A model generated the notes under the pieces. It was not told the origin of the DNA. It did no database searches and saw nothing but the letters and a program-made list of their open reading frames with translations. Below are positions 42,879 through 51,837 of a stretch of DNA of 64,000 bases, piece after piece. Position 1 is the first letter of the stretch, and each line of letters begins with the position of its first letter. The position numbers were made by a program, and so were the translations under genes. Origin of the DNA: Ruminococcus sp. (lineage in GTDB: Bacteria; Bacillota; Clostridia; Oscillospirales; Ruminococcaceae); contig SVNV01000012.1 of NCBI GenBank assembly GCA_015066705.1, forward strand, positions 1 to 64,000, given 5' to 3'.

Positions 42879-43262
42879 TTATTCAGAAACAGCCACCCAG
42901 CCCAAATCCTCAAGACTTTTTATAGTCTCATCAGAAATATCACTGATAGTCCCATCTTCTAATAATTCCAAATCAAAAATAGCGGTTCTTCCCGGATAAG
43001 TCATCTCAATATATGTGCATTCTATTTTAATCAGGTCGCCTGTTGTCAGCCCGTCAAAAAGACTTTTGTCATCAGCACGCATAACAGTAGGTTGGTCTTC
43101 GTTGGCAATAATTATATAGTGTCCGTTTTCAACCTTCATAAAACGACCTTCCAAAGTCATTGTATCTATATCATCAGTGTCAATGTTGTTATCAGGCTTT
43201 TCCTCACAGCCACACATCATAAGCATAACTGCTGACGCTAAAATAATAAAAATCTTTTTCAT
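42879..43262 (-). CDS. Small lipoprotein with OB-like (DUF3221-type) domain
   Basis: A 127-residue predicted lipoprotein. The signal MKKIFIILASAVMLMMCGC would be cleaved before the last Cys. The mature part contains EGRFMKVENGHYIIIANED and LTTGDLIKIECTYIEMTYPGRTAIFDLELL, resembling the small OB-fold of DUF3221/YobA proteins that bind unknown ligands outside the membrane. ATG 43262 is chosen because AAGGAG lies eight bases before it; the frame is open six codons further. Function unknown. Confidence 0.7.
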   Translation of the reverse strand: MKKIFIILASAVMLMMCGCEEKPDNNIDTDDIDTMTLEGRFMKVENGHYIIIANEDQPTVMRADDKSLFDGLTTGDLIKIECTYIEMTYPGRTAIFDLELLEDGTISDISDETIKSLEDLGWVAVSE

Positions 43263-43339
43263 AAAACCACTCCTTCTCATATAATAAGTGCAAAAAACAT
43301 GTCGTTTTGTTGCAAAAAAATCAGTTCACGTCAAAACTA

Positions 43340-43368
43340 TTGTCCTTTGTCCTTTAACGTGATATAAT
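43340..43368 (+). promoter_or_regulatory. Promoter of the candidate small RNA
   Basis: TTGTCC (43340-43345), 17-bp spacer, TATAAT (43363-43368), pointing into a short non-coding unit that ends in a terminator. Confidence 0.65.
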
Positions 43369-43375
43369 CTCAGAT

Positions 43376-43450
43376 GGTGAAGCTTCTGAGTGCCATCATC
43401 TTCACTTATTACAAAGGTCGGCCACTGTCCCCTGCCGACCTTCTTTTTTT
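43376..43450 (+). ncRNA. Candidate small RNA, about 75 nt
   Basis: A plus-strand unit bounded by a promoter and a strong intrinsic terminator: AAGGTCGGC (43414-43422) pairs with GCCGACCTT (43434-43442), then CTTTTTTT. The 5' half can fold by GATGG/CCATC or GTGAAG/CTTCAC, two mutually exclusive pairings. No ribosome site or credible reading frame lies inside it. No plus-strand gene follows, because the patatin gene converges from the right, so it is not a leader. It may act in trans or antisense to the patatin mRNA 3' end. Confidence 0.5.
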
Positions 43451-44312
43451 ATTCCGAAAGAAATTTTACAATATCCTCAAGCTGTCTTTCTGCGTGGGCA
43501 CGTCCCATCAGGTAAACCTCATAAAGCTTATCAGGATTTTTTTCAATCTGCTTTATTCCCACGTCGCTGTCAGGACGTATAACAAGGATTTCTCCTTTTT
43601 TCTCCTTTTCTCTTATGTATTCAATGGTTTCGTTATACATTTCGTGGCGTTTTTCCATAGCCTCAATGATTTTTGGGTATTTTTTAAGTACCACCCTGAT
43701 AAGTGGCATGAGCTTGTTAGGGCCCTTTACATAATCGTCAGGACGTGTCAGCACAACGATATTCTTGTCGTAGCCCTTTTTCTCAAAGAATTTCAAAGGC
43801 ACAGAATCAGCAACCCCGCCGTCAAGGAGCTTGTATTTCCCTATCTCCACAACTCTCGAGGCAAGTGGCATAGAAGCCGACGCTCTTATGAATTTAACGT
43901 CACGCTTCTTACCGTCTTTACAACGATAATAAAGTGCCTTTCCTGTTTCAACGTCGGTACAGACAACATAAAATTCCATAGGATTTTTTTCAAAAGCGTC
44001 AGTATCAAAAATATCAAGCTCGTCAGGGATTTCACGGTAGCAGAAATCTGCTCCGAAAACATCACCTGTAAAAATCCATGACCACATACTACAGAAACGC
44101 TTGTCACGGCAGTATTCCATATTATATCTAATTGCTCTTCCCGGCTGACGTGATTTGTAATTACAGCCAAAGCAAGCCCCTGCCGAAACACCGATAGCTC
44201 CGTCGAATTCTATTCCGTTTTCCATCAATACATCGGTAACGCCTGCGGTAAACATTCCACGCATACCGCCGCCTTCCATAATAAGTCCTTTTTTCATTTT
44301 GTTTTTACGCAA
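43449..44312 (-). CDS. Patatin-like phospholipase / acyl hydrolase
   Basis: A 287-residue patatin-fold hydrolase that cleaves acyl esters of lipids with a Ser-Asp dyad. The oxyanion motif GGGMRG is at residues 14-19, the nucleophile Ser43 lies in GVSAG and Asp164 in DGGVADS. The start seems to be TTG at 44312: CAGGAGGA stands eight bases before it, while the first in-frame ATG (44297) would be too far from any ribosome site. It lies 20 bases behind pyk and is probably co-transcribed with it. Such proteins (YjjU/RssA-like) are widespread and the physiological lipid is unknown. Confidence 0.88.
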   Translation of the reverse strand: MRKNKMKKGLIMEGGGMRGMFTAGVTDVLMENGIEFDGAIGVSAGACFGCNYKSRQPGRAIRYNMEYCRDKRFCSMWSWIFTGDVFGADFCYREIPDELDIFDTDAFEKNPMEFYVVCTDVETGKALYYRCKDGKKRDVKFIRASASMPLASRVVEIGKYKLLDGGVADSVPLKFFEKKGYDKNIVVLTRPDDYVKGPNKLMPLIRVVLKKYPKIIEAMEKRHEMYNETIEYIREKEKKGEILVIRPDSDVGIKQIEKNPDKLYEVYLMGRAHAERQLEDIVKFLSE

Positions 44313-44332
44313 AAAGCGTATCCTCCTGTTTT

Positions 44333-45754
44333 TTATTCTACATACTGAACCTTCAGAAGATTTGTTGCTCCCGGAACACCAAGAGGTACTCCTGCTGTAA
44401 GCACAACAAGGTCTCCGTGATTTACATAGCCGTATTCCAACGCTTTTGAAACAGCGTGGTTAAGAAGGTCGTCGGTGTTTTCCTGCTCATCAACAATGCC
44501 CGGCAAAACTCCCCAGCTGAGATTTAGCTGTCGGCAGGCTGTTTCGTCTGTCGAAAAGCCTACAATAGGGCAATTCGGACGGTATTTTGAAATCATTCTT
44601 GCAGTTTTTCCAGTTTTGGTAACAGTAATAATTGCCGCCGCATTAAGGTCGTGGGCAGTAGTTACTGTTGCGTGAGAAATAGCGTCAGTAATCGAAAGGT
44701 TTGAAATATCCCCTGCCTTTTCAAAGCGGGTAACGTAGTTTATATCATCTTCTGTTGTGCTTGCAATAAGTGCCATTGTTTTTACAGCTTCAACAGGATA
44801 GTCACCTGCGGCAGTTTCGCCCGAAAGCATAATTGCAGATGTTCCGTCGTAAATTGCGTTTGCAACGTCGGTGATTTCCGCTCTTGTAGGACGTGAATTC
44901 TTAATCATAGATTCAAGCATCTGTGTTGCAGTGATAACCTGCTTTCCTGCTCTGTAACCCTTTTTGATAAGCTCTTTTTGAATTGCAGGAATCTGTTCAA
45001 ATGGGATTTCAACGCCCATATCTCCTCTTGCAATCATAATCCCGTCGGCAGCCTCTAAGATTTCGTCGATATTCTCAACGCCCTCGCTGTTTTCGATTTT
45101 AGCGATAATGCGTGGATTGTACCAGCCGAGACTCTTTGTTAGCTTTCTGAGGTAATTGATATCGGCAGCGCTTCTTACAAAGGAAGCCGCAATAAAGTCA
45201 AAACCGATTTTAGCCGCAAATTCGAGGTCATTCATGTCGGCGTCGCTGACGTAAGGCATTGAAAGCTTTGCACCCGGAATATTTATTCCCTTGTTGTTTG
45301 AAAGCACACCGCCTCTTGTAACCTTACAGATTACATCTGTACCTGTAATTTTTTCGGCAATCATTTCAATAGCTCCGTCGTTTATGAGGATATGTGTTCC
45401 CACAGAAATATCCTTAGGAAGATTCTGGAAGGTAACCGAGCAAATCTCATTCGTTCCCTCAACCTCGTTTATGGTGAGTGTATAGGTATCTCCGTCAAAA
45501 ATTTCAACAGGCTTATTGTCTTTGAATTTCTTGAGTCTGATTTCAGGACCTCTTGTATCCATAAGTGTGGCAACAGGCAGTGCAAGCTCTTCACGAAGCT
45601 TTACAATCTGCTCGTAGCGTGCCTTGTGGGTTTCGTGTTCTCCGTGGGAAAAATTAAAACGTGCAACATTCATTCCTGCTTTCATAAGCTGACGCATTAC
45701 GTCATCGTTGTCAGTTGATGGGCCGATTGTGCATACGATTTTTGTTTTTCTCAT
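44333..45754 (-). CDS. pyk: Pyruvate kinase
   Basis: A 473-residue glycolytic enzyme making pyruvate and ATP from phosphoenolpyruvate and ADP. Motifs are KIVCTIGPST, NFSHG, MDTRGPEIR, the catalytic IIAKIENSEG, ARGDMGVEIP and ITATQMLESM. The C-terminal allosteric domain ends the protein; the extra PEP-utiliser domain seen in Bacillus pyruvate kinase is absent. The frame continues three codons upstream, but ATG 45754 has AAAGGA ten bases before it. A promoter lies at 45799-45827 and the patatin gene follows. Confidence 0.96.
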   Translation of the reverse strand: MRKTKIVCTIGPSTDNDDVMRQLMKAGMNVARFNFSHGEHETHKARYEQIVKLREELALPVATLMDTRGPEIRLKKFKDNKPVEIFDGDTYTLTINEVEGTNEICSVTFQNLPKDISVGTHILINDGAIEMIAEKITGTDVICKVTRGGVLSNNKGINIPGAKLSMPYVSDADMNDLEFAAKIGFDFIAASFVRSAADINYLRKLTKSLGWYNPRIIAKIENSEGVENIDEILEAADGIMIARGDMGVEIPFEQIPAIQKELIKKGYRAGKQVITATQMLESMIKNSRPTRAEITDVANAIYDGTSAIMLSGETAAGDYPVEAVKTMALIASTTEDDINYVTRFEKAGDISNLSITDAISHATVTTAHDLNAAAIITVTKTGKTARMISKYRPNCPIVGFSTDETACRQLNLSWGVLPGIVDEQENTDDLLNHAVSKALEYGYVNHGDLVVLTAGVPLGVPGATNLLKVQYVE

Positions 45755-45798
45755 ATATATCAAATCCTTTCTGAAAGAATTTTTTCGCTATTATATAT

Positions 45799-45827
45799 AT
45801 TATACTACCAAAAAGCATTTAAATCAA
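45799..45827 (-). promoter_or_regulatory. Promoter of pyk
   Basis: Minus strand TTGATT, 17-bp spacer, TATAAT, about 45 bases before the start codon. Confidence 0.7.
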
Positions 45828-45880
45828 CGCATTTACTGAAATTTTACTCGTTAATAATCTCTTTATCGCCATTTCAGAAC

Positions 45881-45910
45881 AAAAAAGCGTACAGAAAAAT
45901 CTGTACGCTT
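45881..45910 (-). terminator. Terminator of pheT
   Basis: AAGCGTACAGA (45885-45895) pairs with TCTGTACGCTT (45900-45910); the flanking A run is a T tract on the minus strand. Confidence 0.88.
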
Positions 45911-45911
45911 A

Positions 45912-45929
45912 AATTGTGCATCGTGCATT
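45912..45929. repeat. Heptanucleotide tandem repeat at the pheT stop codon
   Basis: On the minus strand AATGCAC, GATGCAC, AATT directly overlap the pheT stop codon (45928-45930). Same unit as at 24651, 53312 and 56110. Confidence 0.55.
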
Positions 45930-48288
45930 ATTTCTTCAAAGCAATTCCTTCCGCTTCAAGTTTTGCGATAATACCGTCACAGACAGCCATTACCTCTTCT
46001 CTTGTAAGTGTTCTTTCAGGGTGTGAGAAAACAAGTCTTGTAGTAATTGACTTACCTGTTTCGTCAGCGTAAACGTCAATTACGCTTACCTTTTTGATAA
46101 GTTCGCAGTTAGCGTTCTTGATAGCATCTGACACAGGTGCAAAGCTCTGTGAAATAAACGAAAGGTCGATTTCCATTTCAGGGAATCTGCTTGGTTCTTC
46201 GTACTTGATGCTTGCATTCTGGATATTCGCAAATGCATTTACGTCGATTTCAGCATAAACAATGCTTGCCTTTTTGTCAATCTTCTTGGAAACAAGTGGG
46301 TGAACAACGCCGATTTCACCGATATTCACGCCACCACAGATAACAGCGTTAAGATTCTTGATATGCTGATATGAATGTGTAGCCTCCATCTTTTCAAATG
46401 AAAGTGCCTCGTGCTTGATGTCGTCAGCCATTACTGAAAGTCTGTTGATAAGCTCGAAATAAAGCTCTTCTACGCTCTTTGTTTTTGAGAAAAGTGTAAC
46501 AGCAAGTTTTTTCTTTTCGTCGCAGAGGTTATCAGCCTTAACGCCATTTATAACTCTGCCTACTTCAAACACGCCAAAGTCAGCAGCAAACTGTGTGTTG
46601 TATTTAACCTGACAAAGCTGTGTCGGAATAATTGACTTACGGATAGTTTCGATATTAGGGTTTGTAGCATTTACAAGCTTGATATTATCCTCAATTTCGA
46701 TACCGAGAGCCTTATATTCGTCATAATATGCCCATACATAAGAGTGAAGCTCGTGCATTGAATATCTCTTAACGAGAATGTCCTTCATCTTATCCTCAAC
46801 TGACTTTTCAATATCAGCTCTTACAGGATAAAGAGGTGCTTTAGCTGTGTGAACATCAAAGTTATCATAGCCGTAAATTCTTGTGATTTCTTCGATAATA
46901 TCAGCCTTGATTGTAACGTCCTTTGTAGCTCTCCAGCTTGGAACTGTCACATCAAAGTTGTCGCCTTTGTTTTTAACATCAAAGCCAAGTGAAATGAGGG
47001 TTTTAACGATTGTATCATTAGAAATTTCAATACCGGTATACTTGTCAACGAATTTCTTATCAAAGCTTAAGTTTCTTGTTTCATACTTAAAAGCGTATTC
47101 GTCAGTAAGTGAAGAAACAACCTTTACTTCGCTGTCGATATCGAGAAGAAGCTTAACAAATCTTGCGATGGCTGTAACTGTCATTTCAGGGTCAAGTGAC
47201 TTTTCATATCTCATAGAAGCGTCTGTTCTATGTCCGAGTCTTACAGTTGACTTTCTGATTGAAACAGGGTCAAAGGTAGCTGATTCGAGGGTAAGTGTTG
47301 TTGTATCCTCAACGATTTCGCTGTCAAGACCACCCATAATACCAGCAATAGCAACAGGGGTATTATCGTTACAAATCATAAGAGTATTTTCGTCAATATT
47401 TCTTTCAACGCCGTCAAGAGTCTGGAATTTAAACGCTTCGTCAAATCTCTTTATTCTGAGTTTTGAAACCTTTCTTGAGTCGAAAGCGTGCATTGGCTGT
47501 CCCATTTCAAGCATAAGGTAGTTTGTAAGGTCAGCGAGAAGATTTATAGCTCTCATTCCACAGTAGAAAAGTCTGATTCTCATATTTACAGGGCTTACAT
47601 TCTTAGTGATGTTTTCAACCTGCAAGCAGGAATATCTCTGACAAAGTGGGTCGAGAATTTTCATATCAATCTGTGGGAGGTCCTTATACTGAGAAAGGTC
47701 AACGCCCTCGATAGGCTTTAATTCTCTGCCTGCAAGTGCTGCAAATTCTCTTGCGATACCGTAGTGTCCCCAGAGGTCAGGACGGTTTGTAAGTGACTTA
47801 TTGTCAACCTCAAAAATAATATCCTCAATCTGATAAAGGTCCTTGATATCAGTACCAAGTGCAACATCTTCAGTAATATCCATAATACCGCTATGTTCGT
47901 CGCTGATACCAACTTCTCTTTCGCTGCAGCACATACCGTTTGAAGTATATCCTGCAAGCTTTCTTGGTGTAATTTCGATTTCGCCGATTTTAGCGCCAAC
48001 CTTAGCAAAAGCAGTTTTCATACCAACTCTTACGTTAGGTGCGCCACAAACAACGTCAGTAAGTGCTCCGTCGCCTGCGTCAACCTTTAAAAGGTGAAGC
48101 TTTTTGCTTTCAGGGTGTTCTTCAACCGATTTGATTTCAGCTACAACGATACCACTGATATCGCTTCCCTTAAAGAAAATTTCGTTTTCAACCTCAGCAG
48201 TTGAAAGTGAAAACTGACTGATAAGTTTAAGTTTATCAAGACCTGTCAAATCAACAAAGTCTGAAATCCAGTTCATAGACAATAACAT
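45928..48288 (-). CDS. pheT: Phenylalanyl-tRNA synthetase beta subunit
   Basis: A 786-residue subunit of the heterotetrameric PheRS that charges tRNA-Phe. The N-terminus MLLSMNWISDFVDL is followed by the tRNA-binding EMAP-like domain (VVAEIKSVEEHPESKKLHLLKVDAG), the B3/B4 region containing the editing site, the B5 domain (SFDKKFVDKYTGIEIS), the catalytic-like core and the ferredoxin-fold anticodon-binding domain at the C-terminus (SRFPEMEIDLSFI). Length is normal. It is 14 bases behind pheS, under the same T-box. Confidence 0.96.
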   Translation of the reverse strand: MLLSMNWISDFVDLTGLDKLKLISQFSLSTAEVENEIFFKGSDISGIVVAEIKSVEEHPESKKLHLLKVDAGDGALTDVVCGAPNVRVGMKTAFAKVGAKIGEIEITPRKLAGYTSNGMCCSEREVGISDEHSGIMDITEDVALGTDIKDLYQIEDIIFEVDNKSLTNRPDLWGHYGIAREFAALAGRELKPIEGVDLSQYKDLPQIDMKILDPLCQRYSCLQVENITKNVSPVNMRIRLFYCGMRAINLLADLTNYLMLEMGQPMHAFDSRKVSKLRIKRFDEAFKFQTLDGVERNIDENTLMICNDNTPVAIAGIMGGLDSEIVEDTTTLTLESATFDPVSIRKSTVRLGHRTDASMRYEKSLDPEMTVTAIARFVKLLLDIDSEVKVVSSLTDEYAFKYETRNLSFDKKFVDKYTGIEISNDTIVKTLISLGFDVKNKGDNFDVTVPSWRATKDVTIKADIIEEITRIYGYDNFDVHTAKAPLYPVRADIEKSVEDKMKDILVKRYSMHELHSYVWAYYDEYKALGIEIEDNIKLVNATNPNIETIRKSIIPTQLCQVKYNTQFAADFGVFEVGRVINGVKADNLCDEKKKLAVTLFSKTKSVEELYFELINRLSVMADDIKHEALSFEKMEATHSYQHIKNLNAVICGGVNIGEIGVVHPLVSKKIDKKASIVYAEIDVNAFANIQNASIKYEEPSRFPEMEIDLSFISQSFAPVSDAIKNANCELIKKVSVIDVYADETGKSITTRLVFSHPERTLTREEVMAVCDGIIAKLEAEGIALKK

Positions 48289-48302
48289 ATTAAAAACCCT
48301 CC

Positions 48303-49355
48303 CTATTCGTCATCAGTAAACTGTGAAAGGCTTTTAAGGCTTCCACTATTAAGGTCACGGATATCCTTTACTCCGTACTTCATCATAGCAAGTCTTGTAA
48401 GGCCGAGTCCGAATGCAAAGCCTGTATATTCCTCAGGGTCAATTCCTCCTGCCTTTAAAACCTCAGGGTGAATCATTCCACAAGGACAAAGCTCAAGCCA
48501 GCCACTATGCTTACATGAAGGACAGCCGTCGCCACCACAGATAAGACAGCTTATATCAAGCTCAAATCCAGGTTCTACGAATGGGAAAAATCCAGGACGG
48601 AGTCTTACCTTGATATCCTTCTTGAACACTTCTGAAAGCATTGTTTTCATAAAGAAAATAAGGCTTGAAATTGAAATATCCTTATCAACCATTACGCCTT
48701 CCATCTGGAAAAATGTATTTTCGTGGCAAGCGTCAGTAGCCTCATTTCTGAAACATCTTCCAGGGAAAATAGCCTTGATTGGCTTACCTTCGTTAACAAG
48801 TGCGTCCTTATACTTCTTATAGATAGCGTTCTGTGCAGCAGAAGTATGTGACTTCAGAAGCTGGCCGTTTTCAAGGTAGTAAGTATCCTGCATATCTCTT
48901 GCAGGGTGGTGCTTTGGAATATTAAGTGCTTCAAAGCATTCGTAGTCGGTAACAACCTCGCTATAATCCTCAACAGCAAAGCCCATTGACTTAAAAACAG
49001 CCTCACACTGTCTCTGAACAAGTGTGATAGGGTGGTATGAACCTCTGTCAAGGCTTGGTGGCATTGACACGTCAAATTCCGGCATGGCGTTAAGTTCTTT
49101 TTCAAGTTCTTTCTTTTTGAGGTCGTTCATTCTTTCAGTAATCTTATCAGAAACCTCATTTTTAAGTTCATTTACTTTCTGTCCGAAAGTCTTTTTCTCT
49201 TCGTTTGATAAATTCTTCATTTCCTTAAGCAAATCGGTAACGCTTCCCTTTTTGCCAAGATACTTGACTCTGATATTTTCAAGGTCAGCAACATTTTCAC
49301 AAGCTGAAAGCTCGCCGTCAAGTTCTTTTTTAAGGTCAATAATTTTTTCGTCCAT
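48303..49355 (-). CDS. pheS: Phenylalanyl-tRNA synthetase alpha subunit
   Basis: A 350-residue class-II synthetase subunit holding the catalytic site. Motif 2 is CFRNEATDACHENTFFQMEG and motif 3 is FAFGLGLTRLAMMKYG; the N-terminal coiled coil binds tRNA. The frame extends 38 codons upstream, but that stretch lies in the T-box leader. ATG 49355 is preceded by AAAGGA and starts MDEKIIDLKKEL, as expected. A Cys-rich insert (CLICGGDGCPSCKHSGW) near residue 275 looks like a zinc-binding module present in many clostridial PheS proteins. It is co-transcribed with pheT. Confidence 0.96.
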   Translation of the reverse strand: MDEKIIDLKKELDGELSACENVADLENIRVKYLGKKGSVTDLLKEMKNLSNEEKKTFGQKVNELKNEVSDKITERMNDLKKKELEKELNAMPEFDVSMPPSLDRGSYHPITLVQRQCEAVFKSMGFAVEDYSEVVTDYECFEALNIPKHHPARDMQDTYYLENGQLLKSHTSAAQNAIYKKYKDALVNEGKPIKAIFPGRCFRNEATDACHENTFFQMEGVMVDKDISISSLIFFMKTMLSEVFKKDIKVRLRPGFFPFVEPGFELDISCLICGGDGCPSCKHSGWLELCPCGMIHPEVLKAGGIDPEEYTGFAFGLGLTRLAMMKYGVKDIRDLNSGSLKSLSQFTDDE

Positions 49356-49382
49356 AACTCTTTTCCTTTCAACAAATTTCCA

Positions 49383-49636
49383 CAATAAAAAACCGTCCCA
49401 TGCTAAAAAACATGAGACGGAAAAGTATCCGTGGTACCACTCAAATTGCGTATGCTTAAAATAACACACGCCACTCTAATCCACTTTAATGCAGTGGTTA
49501 CATTCTGCTTTTCACAGACGGCTCGTGAGGCGAAATTCGATTACGGGTGGAAATACGGTTATCACAGCTAAAAAACCGCTCTCTGAAAATCCAAATCCCT
49601 ATCTACTGAAAATCTCAGTCATAGCCTTTAAATATC
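49383..49636 (-). promoter_or_regulatory. T-box riboswitch of pheST, presumably sensing tRNA-Phe
   Basis: The minus-strand leader has the T-box core AGTGGTACCACGG (49429-49441 on plus), the stem I AGAGAG region and a terminator CCGTCTCATG/GCATGGGACGG followed by a long T tract (49384-49420). Uncharged tRNA-Phe should bind the specifier loop and the T-box and switch the terminator to an antiterminator. I could not place the UUC specifier with certainty; GAATTTCG near 49532-49539 is a candidate. Confidence 0.9.
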
Positions 49637-49642
49637 CTAATT

Positions 49643-49671
49643 AGTATAACACAACCAAAACCACTTGTCAA
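49643..49671 (-). promoter_or_regulatory. Promoter of the pheST operon
   Basis: Minus strand TTGACA, 17-bp spacer, TATACT, just ahead of the T-box leader. Confidence 0.75.
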
Positions 49672-49714
49672 GTATAACCCTGACTGTTGCAACGTCCTTG
49701 ACCCGCCTTGATTT

Positions 49715-51283
49715 TTACTGATTTTCAATACACTTGAAAACCTTGTTTGCGTTTCTCATTTCGCTGCCGTCTTTTTTCATTGTAAAGAGGCTTACAAGCG
49801 GACAGATAATCAGTGCCGAAACCATAGTAAATGCTCCGCAGTTAAGTGGCGACATAATGTTAAGCTTCCAGCCGAGAGAAGCTACCTTTTCAACTACTTC
49901 AGGGAACCAGCCCATGCTGAAAAGTGCTGTATGAACAACTGTCACGCCAACTCCCCACACAAAGCATGTAATAACCGCTATCTTTGAAATCTTCTTCATA
50001 AAGAGTCCCCACATAAACGGTGCAAGGAATGAGCCTGCCAGAGCGCCCCATGAAATTGACATAAGAGTTGTAATATATGCGTTTTTGTTCATTGCAAGAA
50101 TTACAGAGAAGCCAAGGAACATAACGATAAGCACACGCATATAGAATACCTGCTTTTTGTCGTCAAAATCCTTTTTGAAAGGCTTAATCATATCGATTGT
50201 CATAGTTGAGCTTGAAGTAAGTACAAGTGATGAAAGTGTTGACATTGAAGCTGAAAGTACAAGCACAATAACTACACCGAGAAGAAGCTCAGGAAGTGCT
50301 TCGTTCATCATCGCCGGAACAATAGCGTCGTATTCAGGCTTACCCTTTATAACAGTGATAATGCTCTTTGTCTGGTCAGCAGCATCAGTTGTAGCATAGA
50401 TTCTTCCAAAACCACCGATGAAATACGAACCGCCTGCAACAACAAGCGCAAAAATTGTTGAAATAATTGTTCCTCTCTTGATAGCACTGTCGTCCTTGAT
50501 AGCATAGAATTTCTGTACCATCTGCGGAAGCCCCCATGTGCCAAGTGATGTAAGAATAACTACACCGATAAGGTTAATCGGGTCAGGTCCGAGAATAGAA
50601 TTGAGAGTGCCTGTATTTCCTGCTGAGTCAGGGGTATTTCCCAAAGCTGACATAGCCTCTGAAAGTCCACCCTTGTTTGCAACAACACAGATAACTACTG
50701 CTGCAATACCAACAAGCATAATAATTCCCTGAATAAAATCGTTAAGTGCTGTTGCGTGATAGCCACCAACGATAACATAAATTGCTGTAAACACAGCCAT
50801 AATGAGAATACAAGCCTCATACGGAATATGGAAAGCCGATTCAAAAAGTCTTGAAAGTCCGTTATAAACTGATGCTGTATAAGGAATAAGGAAAATAAAC
50901 ACGATTACAGCCGCAGCCAGCTTGAGCTTCTTTGAGCAGTAACGCTTTTCAAAAAACTCAGGCATTGTTGATGTGCCAAGATGCTTTGACATAATTCTTG
51001 TTCTTTTTCCAAGCACAACCCATGCAAGAAGTGAGCCGATAAGTGCATTTCCAATACCAATCCATGTGGCTGCCGCACCGTAAAGCCAGCCGAACTGTCC
51101 CGCATATCCGATAAAAACTACTGCCGAAAAGTAGCTTGTTCCGTATGCAAAGGCAGTAAACCAAGGTCCGATACTTCTGCCACCAAGAACAAAATCTGCT
51201 ACATTTTTTGTCTTGTTCTTACAATAAAAGCCTATTCCCACCATTACTGCAAGATAAACAATTAAAATTACCCACAATAACAT
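49715..51283 (-). CDS. Sodium/solute symporter (SSS family)
   Basis: A 522-residue, roughly 13-helix symporter of the PutP/PanF family. It starts LLWVILIVYLAVMVGIGFYCKNKTKNVADFVLGGRSIGPWFTAFAYGTSYFSAVVF. The family features GGYHATALNDFIQG, VLTSSSTMTIDMIKPF and the Ser/Thr-rich sodium-site helix are present. Substrate is unclear: the gene follows a PaaK ligase and its ACT partner, so uptake of an aromatic or short carboxylic acid that PaaK then activates is plausible but unproven. AAAGGA precedes the ATG. Confidence 0.88.
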   Translation of the reverse strand: MLLWVILIVYLAVMVGIGFYCKNKTKNVADFVLGGRSIGPWFTAFAYGTSYFSAVVFIGYAGQFGWLYGAAATWIGIGNALIGSLLAWVVLGKRTRIMSKHLGTSTMPEFFEKRYCSKKLKLAAAVIVFIFLIPYTASVYNGLSRLFESAFHIPYEACILIMAVFTAIYVIVGGYHATALNDFIQGIIMLVGIAAVVICVVANKGGLSEAMSALGNTPDSAGNTGTLNSILGPDPINLIGVVILTSLGTWGLPQMVQKFYAIKDDSAIKRGTIISTIFALVVAGGSYFIGGFGRIYATTDAADQTKSIITVIKGKPEYDAIVPAMMNEALPELLLGVVIVLVLSASMSTLSSLVLTSSSTMTIDMIKPFKKDFDDKKQVFYMRVLIVMFLGFSVILAMNKNAYITTLMSISWGALAGSFLAPFMWGLFMKKISKIAVITCFVWGVGVTVVHTALFSMGWFPEVVEKVASLGWKLNIMSPLNCGAFTMVSALIICPLVSLFTMKKDGSEMRNANKVFKCIENQ

Positions 51284-51372
51284 AAAAAACTGTCCTTTCT
51301 GTCCGCTTTAAAGTTGTTATGCTTTTAATTTGTTATGCTTTAAACTCTTAAAGCGATTTGACCAAATTTCAC

Positions 51373-51396
51373 GGAAGCTGTCAAAAAACAGCTTCC
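51373..51396 (-). terminator. Stem-loop after the double-ACT gene
   Basis: GGAAGCTG pairs with CAGCTTCC. The T tract that follows on the minus strand is weak, so it may be a partial terminator or a mRNA end-stabilising stem before the symporter gene. Confidence 0.5.
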
Positions 51397-51403
51397 TGAA
51401 TAA

Positions 51404-51820
51404 TTACATATTATAAGCCTCTTCTGCACGGAGAAACTCGTACTTTTCTCCTAAAACTTCCCTTGTCTTTTCGTTATCGGAAGTCTTTAAAACAATCGCA
51501 GCGTTTTCCCCTGAGGTAAGGGCATACATATATCTTATATCAAGTCCGTTTGCGCTTAAAATTCCACTGACATTTTTAAGTGTGCCGAAATGATGTGGAA
51601 GCTTGAGCCCGATAACATCTGTAAGCATTGCTGAAAAGCCGTTATTCTGCAATGCTTCAACAGCAACATCAGGCTGTGAAACTATCATTCTGAGCATTCC
51701 GTAGTCGCTGGTATCAGCAAGACTTATACATATAATATTTACGTTATTTTTTGAAAGAATATCCGTAACCTCTTCAAGTCGTCCCAGTCTGTTTTCAATA
51801 AAAACTGTAAGCTGTTTCAT
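51404..51820 (-). CDS. Tandem ACT-domain protein, PaaK-associated
   Basis: A 138-residue protein of two ACT domains: LTVFIENRLGRLEEVTDILSKNNVNIICIS and KNVSGILSANGLDIRYMYAL, each with the Gly/Asn ligand-binding turn. Proteins of this type are repeatedly found next to paaK in Clostridia and are thought to sense an amino acid and regulate, or bind to, the ligase. It is 17 bases behind paaK. No catalytic domain is present. Confidence 0.85.
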   Translation of the reverse strand: MKQLTVFIENRLGRLEEVTDILSKNNVNIICISLADTSDYGMLRMIVSQPDVAVEALQNNGFSAMLTDVIGLKLPHHFGTLKNVSGILSANGLDIRYMYALTSGENAAIVLKTSDNEKTREVLGEKYEFLRAEEAYNM

Positions 51821-51837
51821 AATCCCACCGACCTTTC

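Noticed and set aside
43374..44081. Long plus-strand frame of 235 codons starting in the candidate small RNA
   Set aside because: It has no ribosome site, runs through a strong terminator and is fully antisense to the well-supported patatin gene; the open frame is a shadow of its codon use.
46883..47521. A 212-codon plus-strand frame
   Set aside because: It lies entirely inside pheT on the other strand; its Ser-rich, signal-less composition is typical of an antisense shadow.
49356..49469. N-terminal extension of PheS from an upstream in-frame start
   Set aside because: The stretch overlaps the T-box terminator and lacks a ribosome site; homologues start at MDEKI-like sequence.
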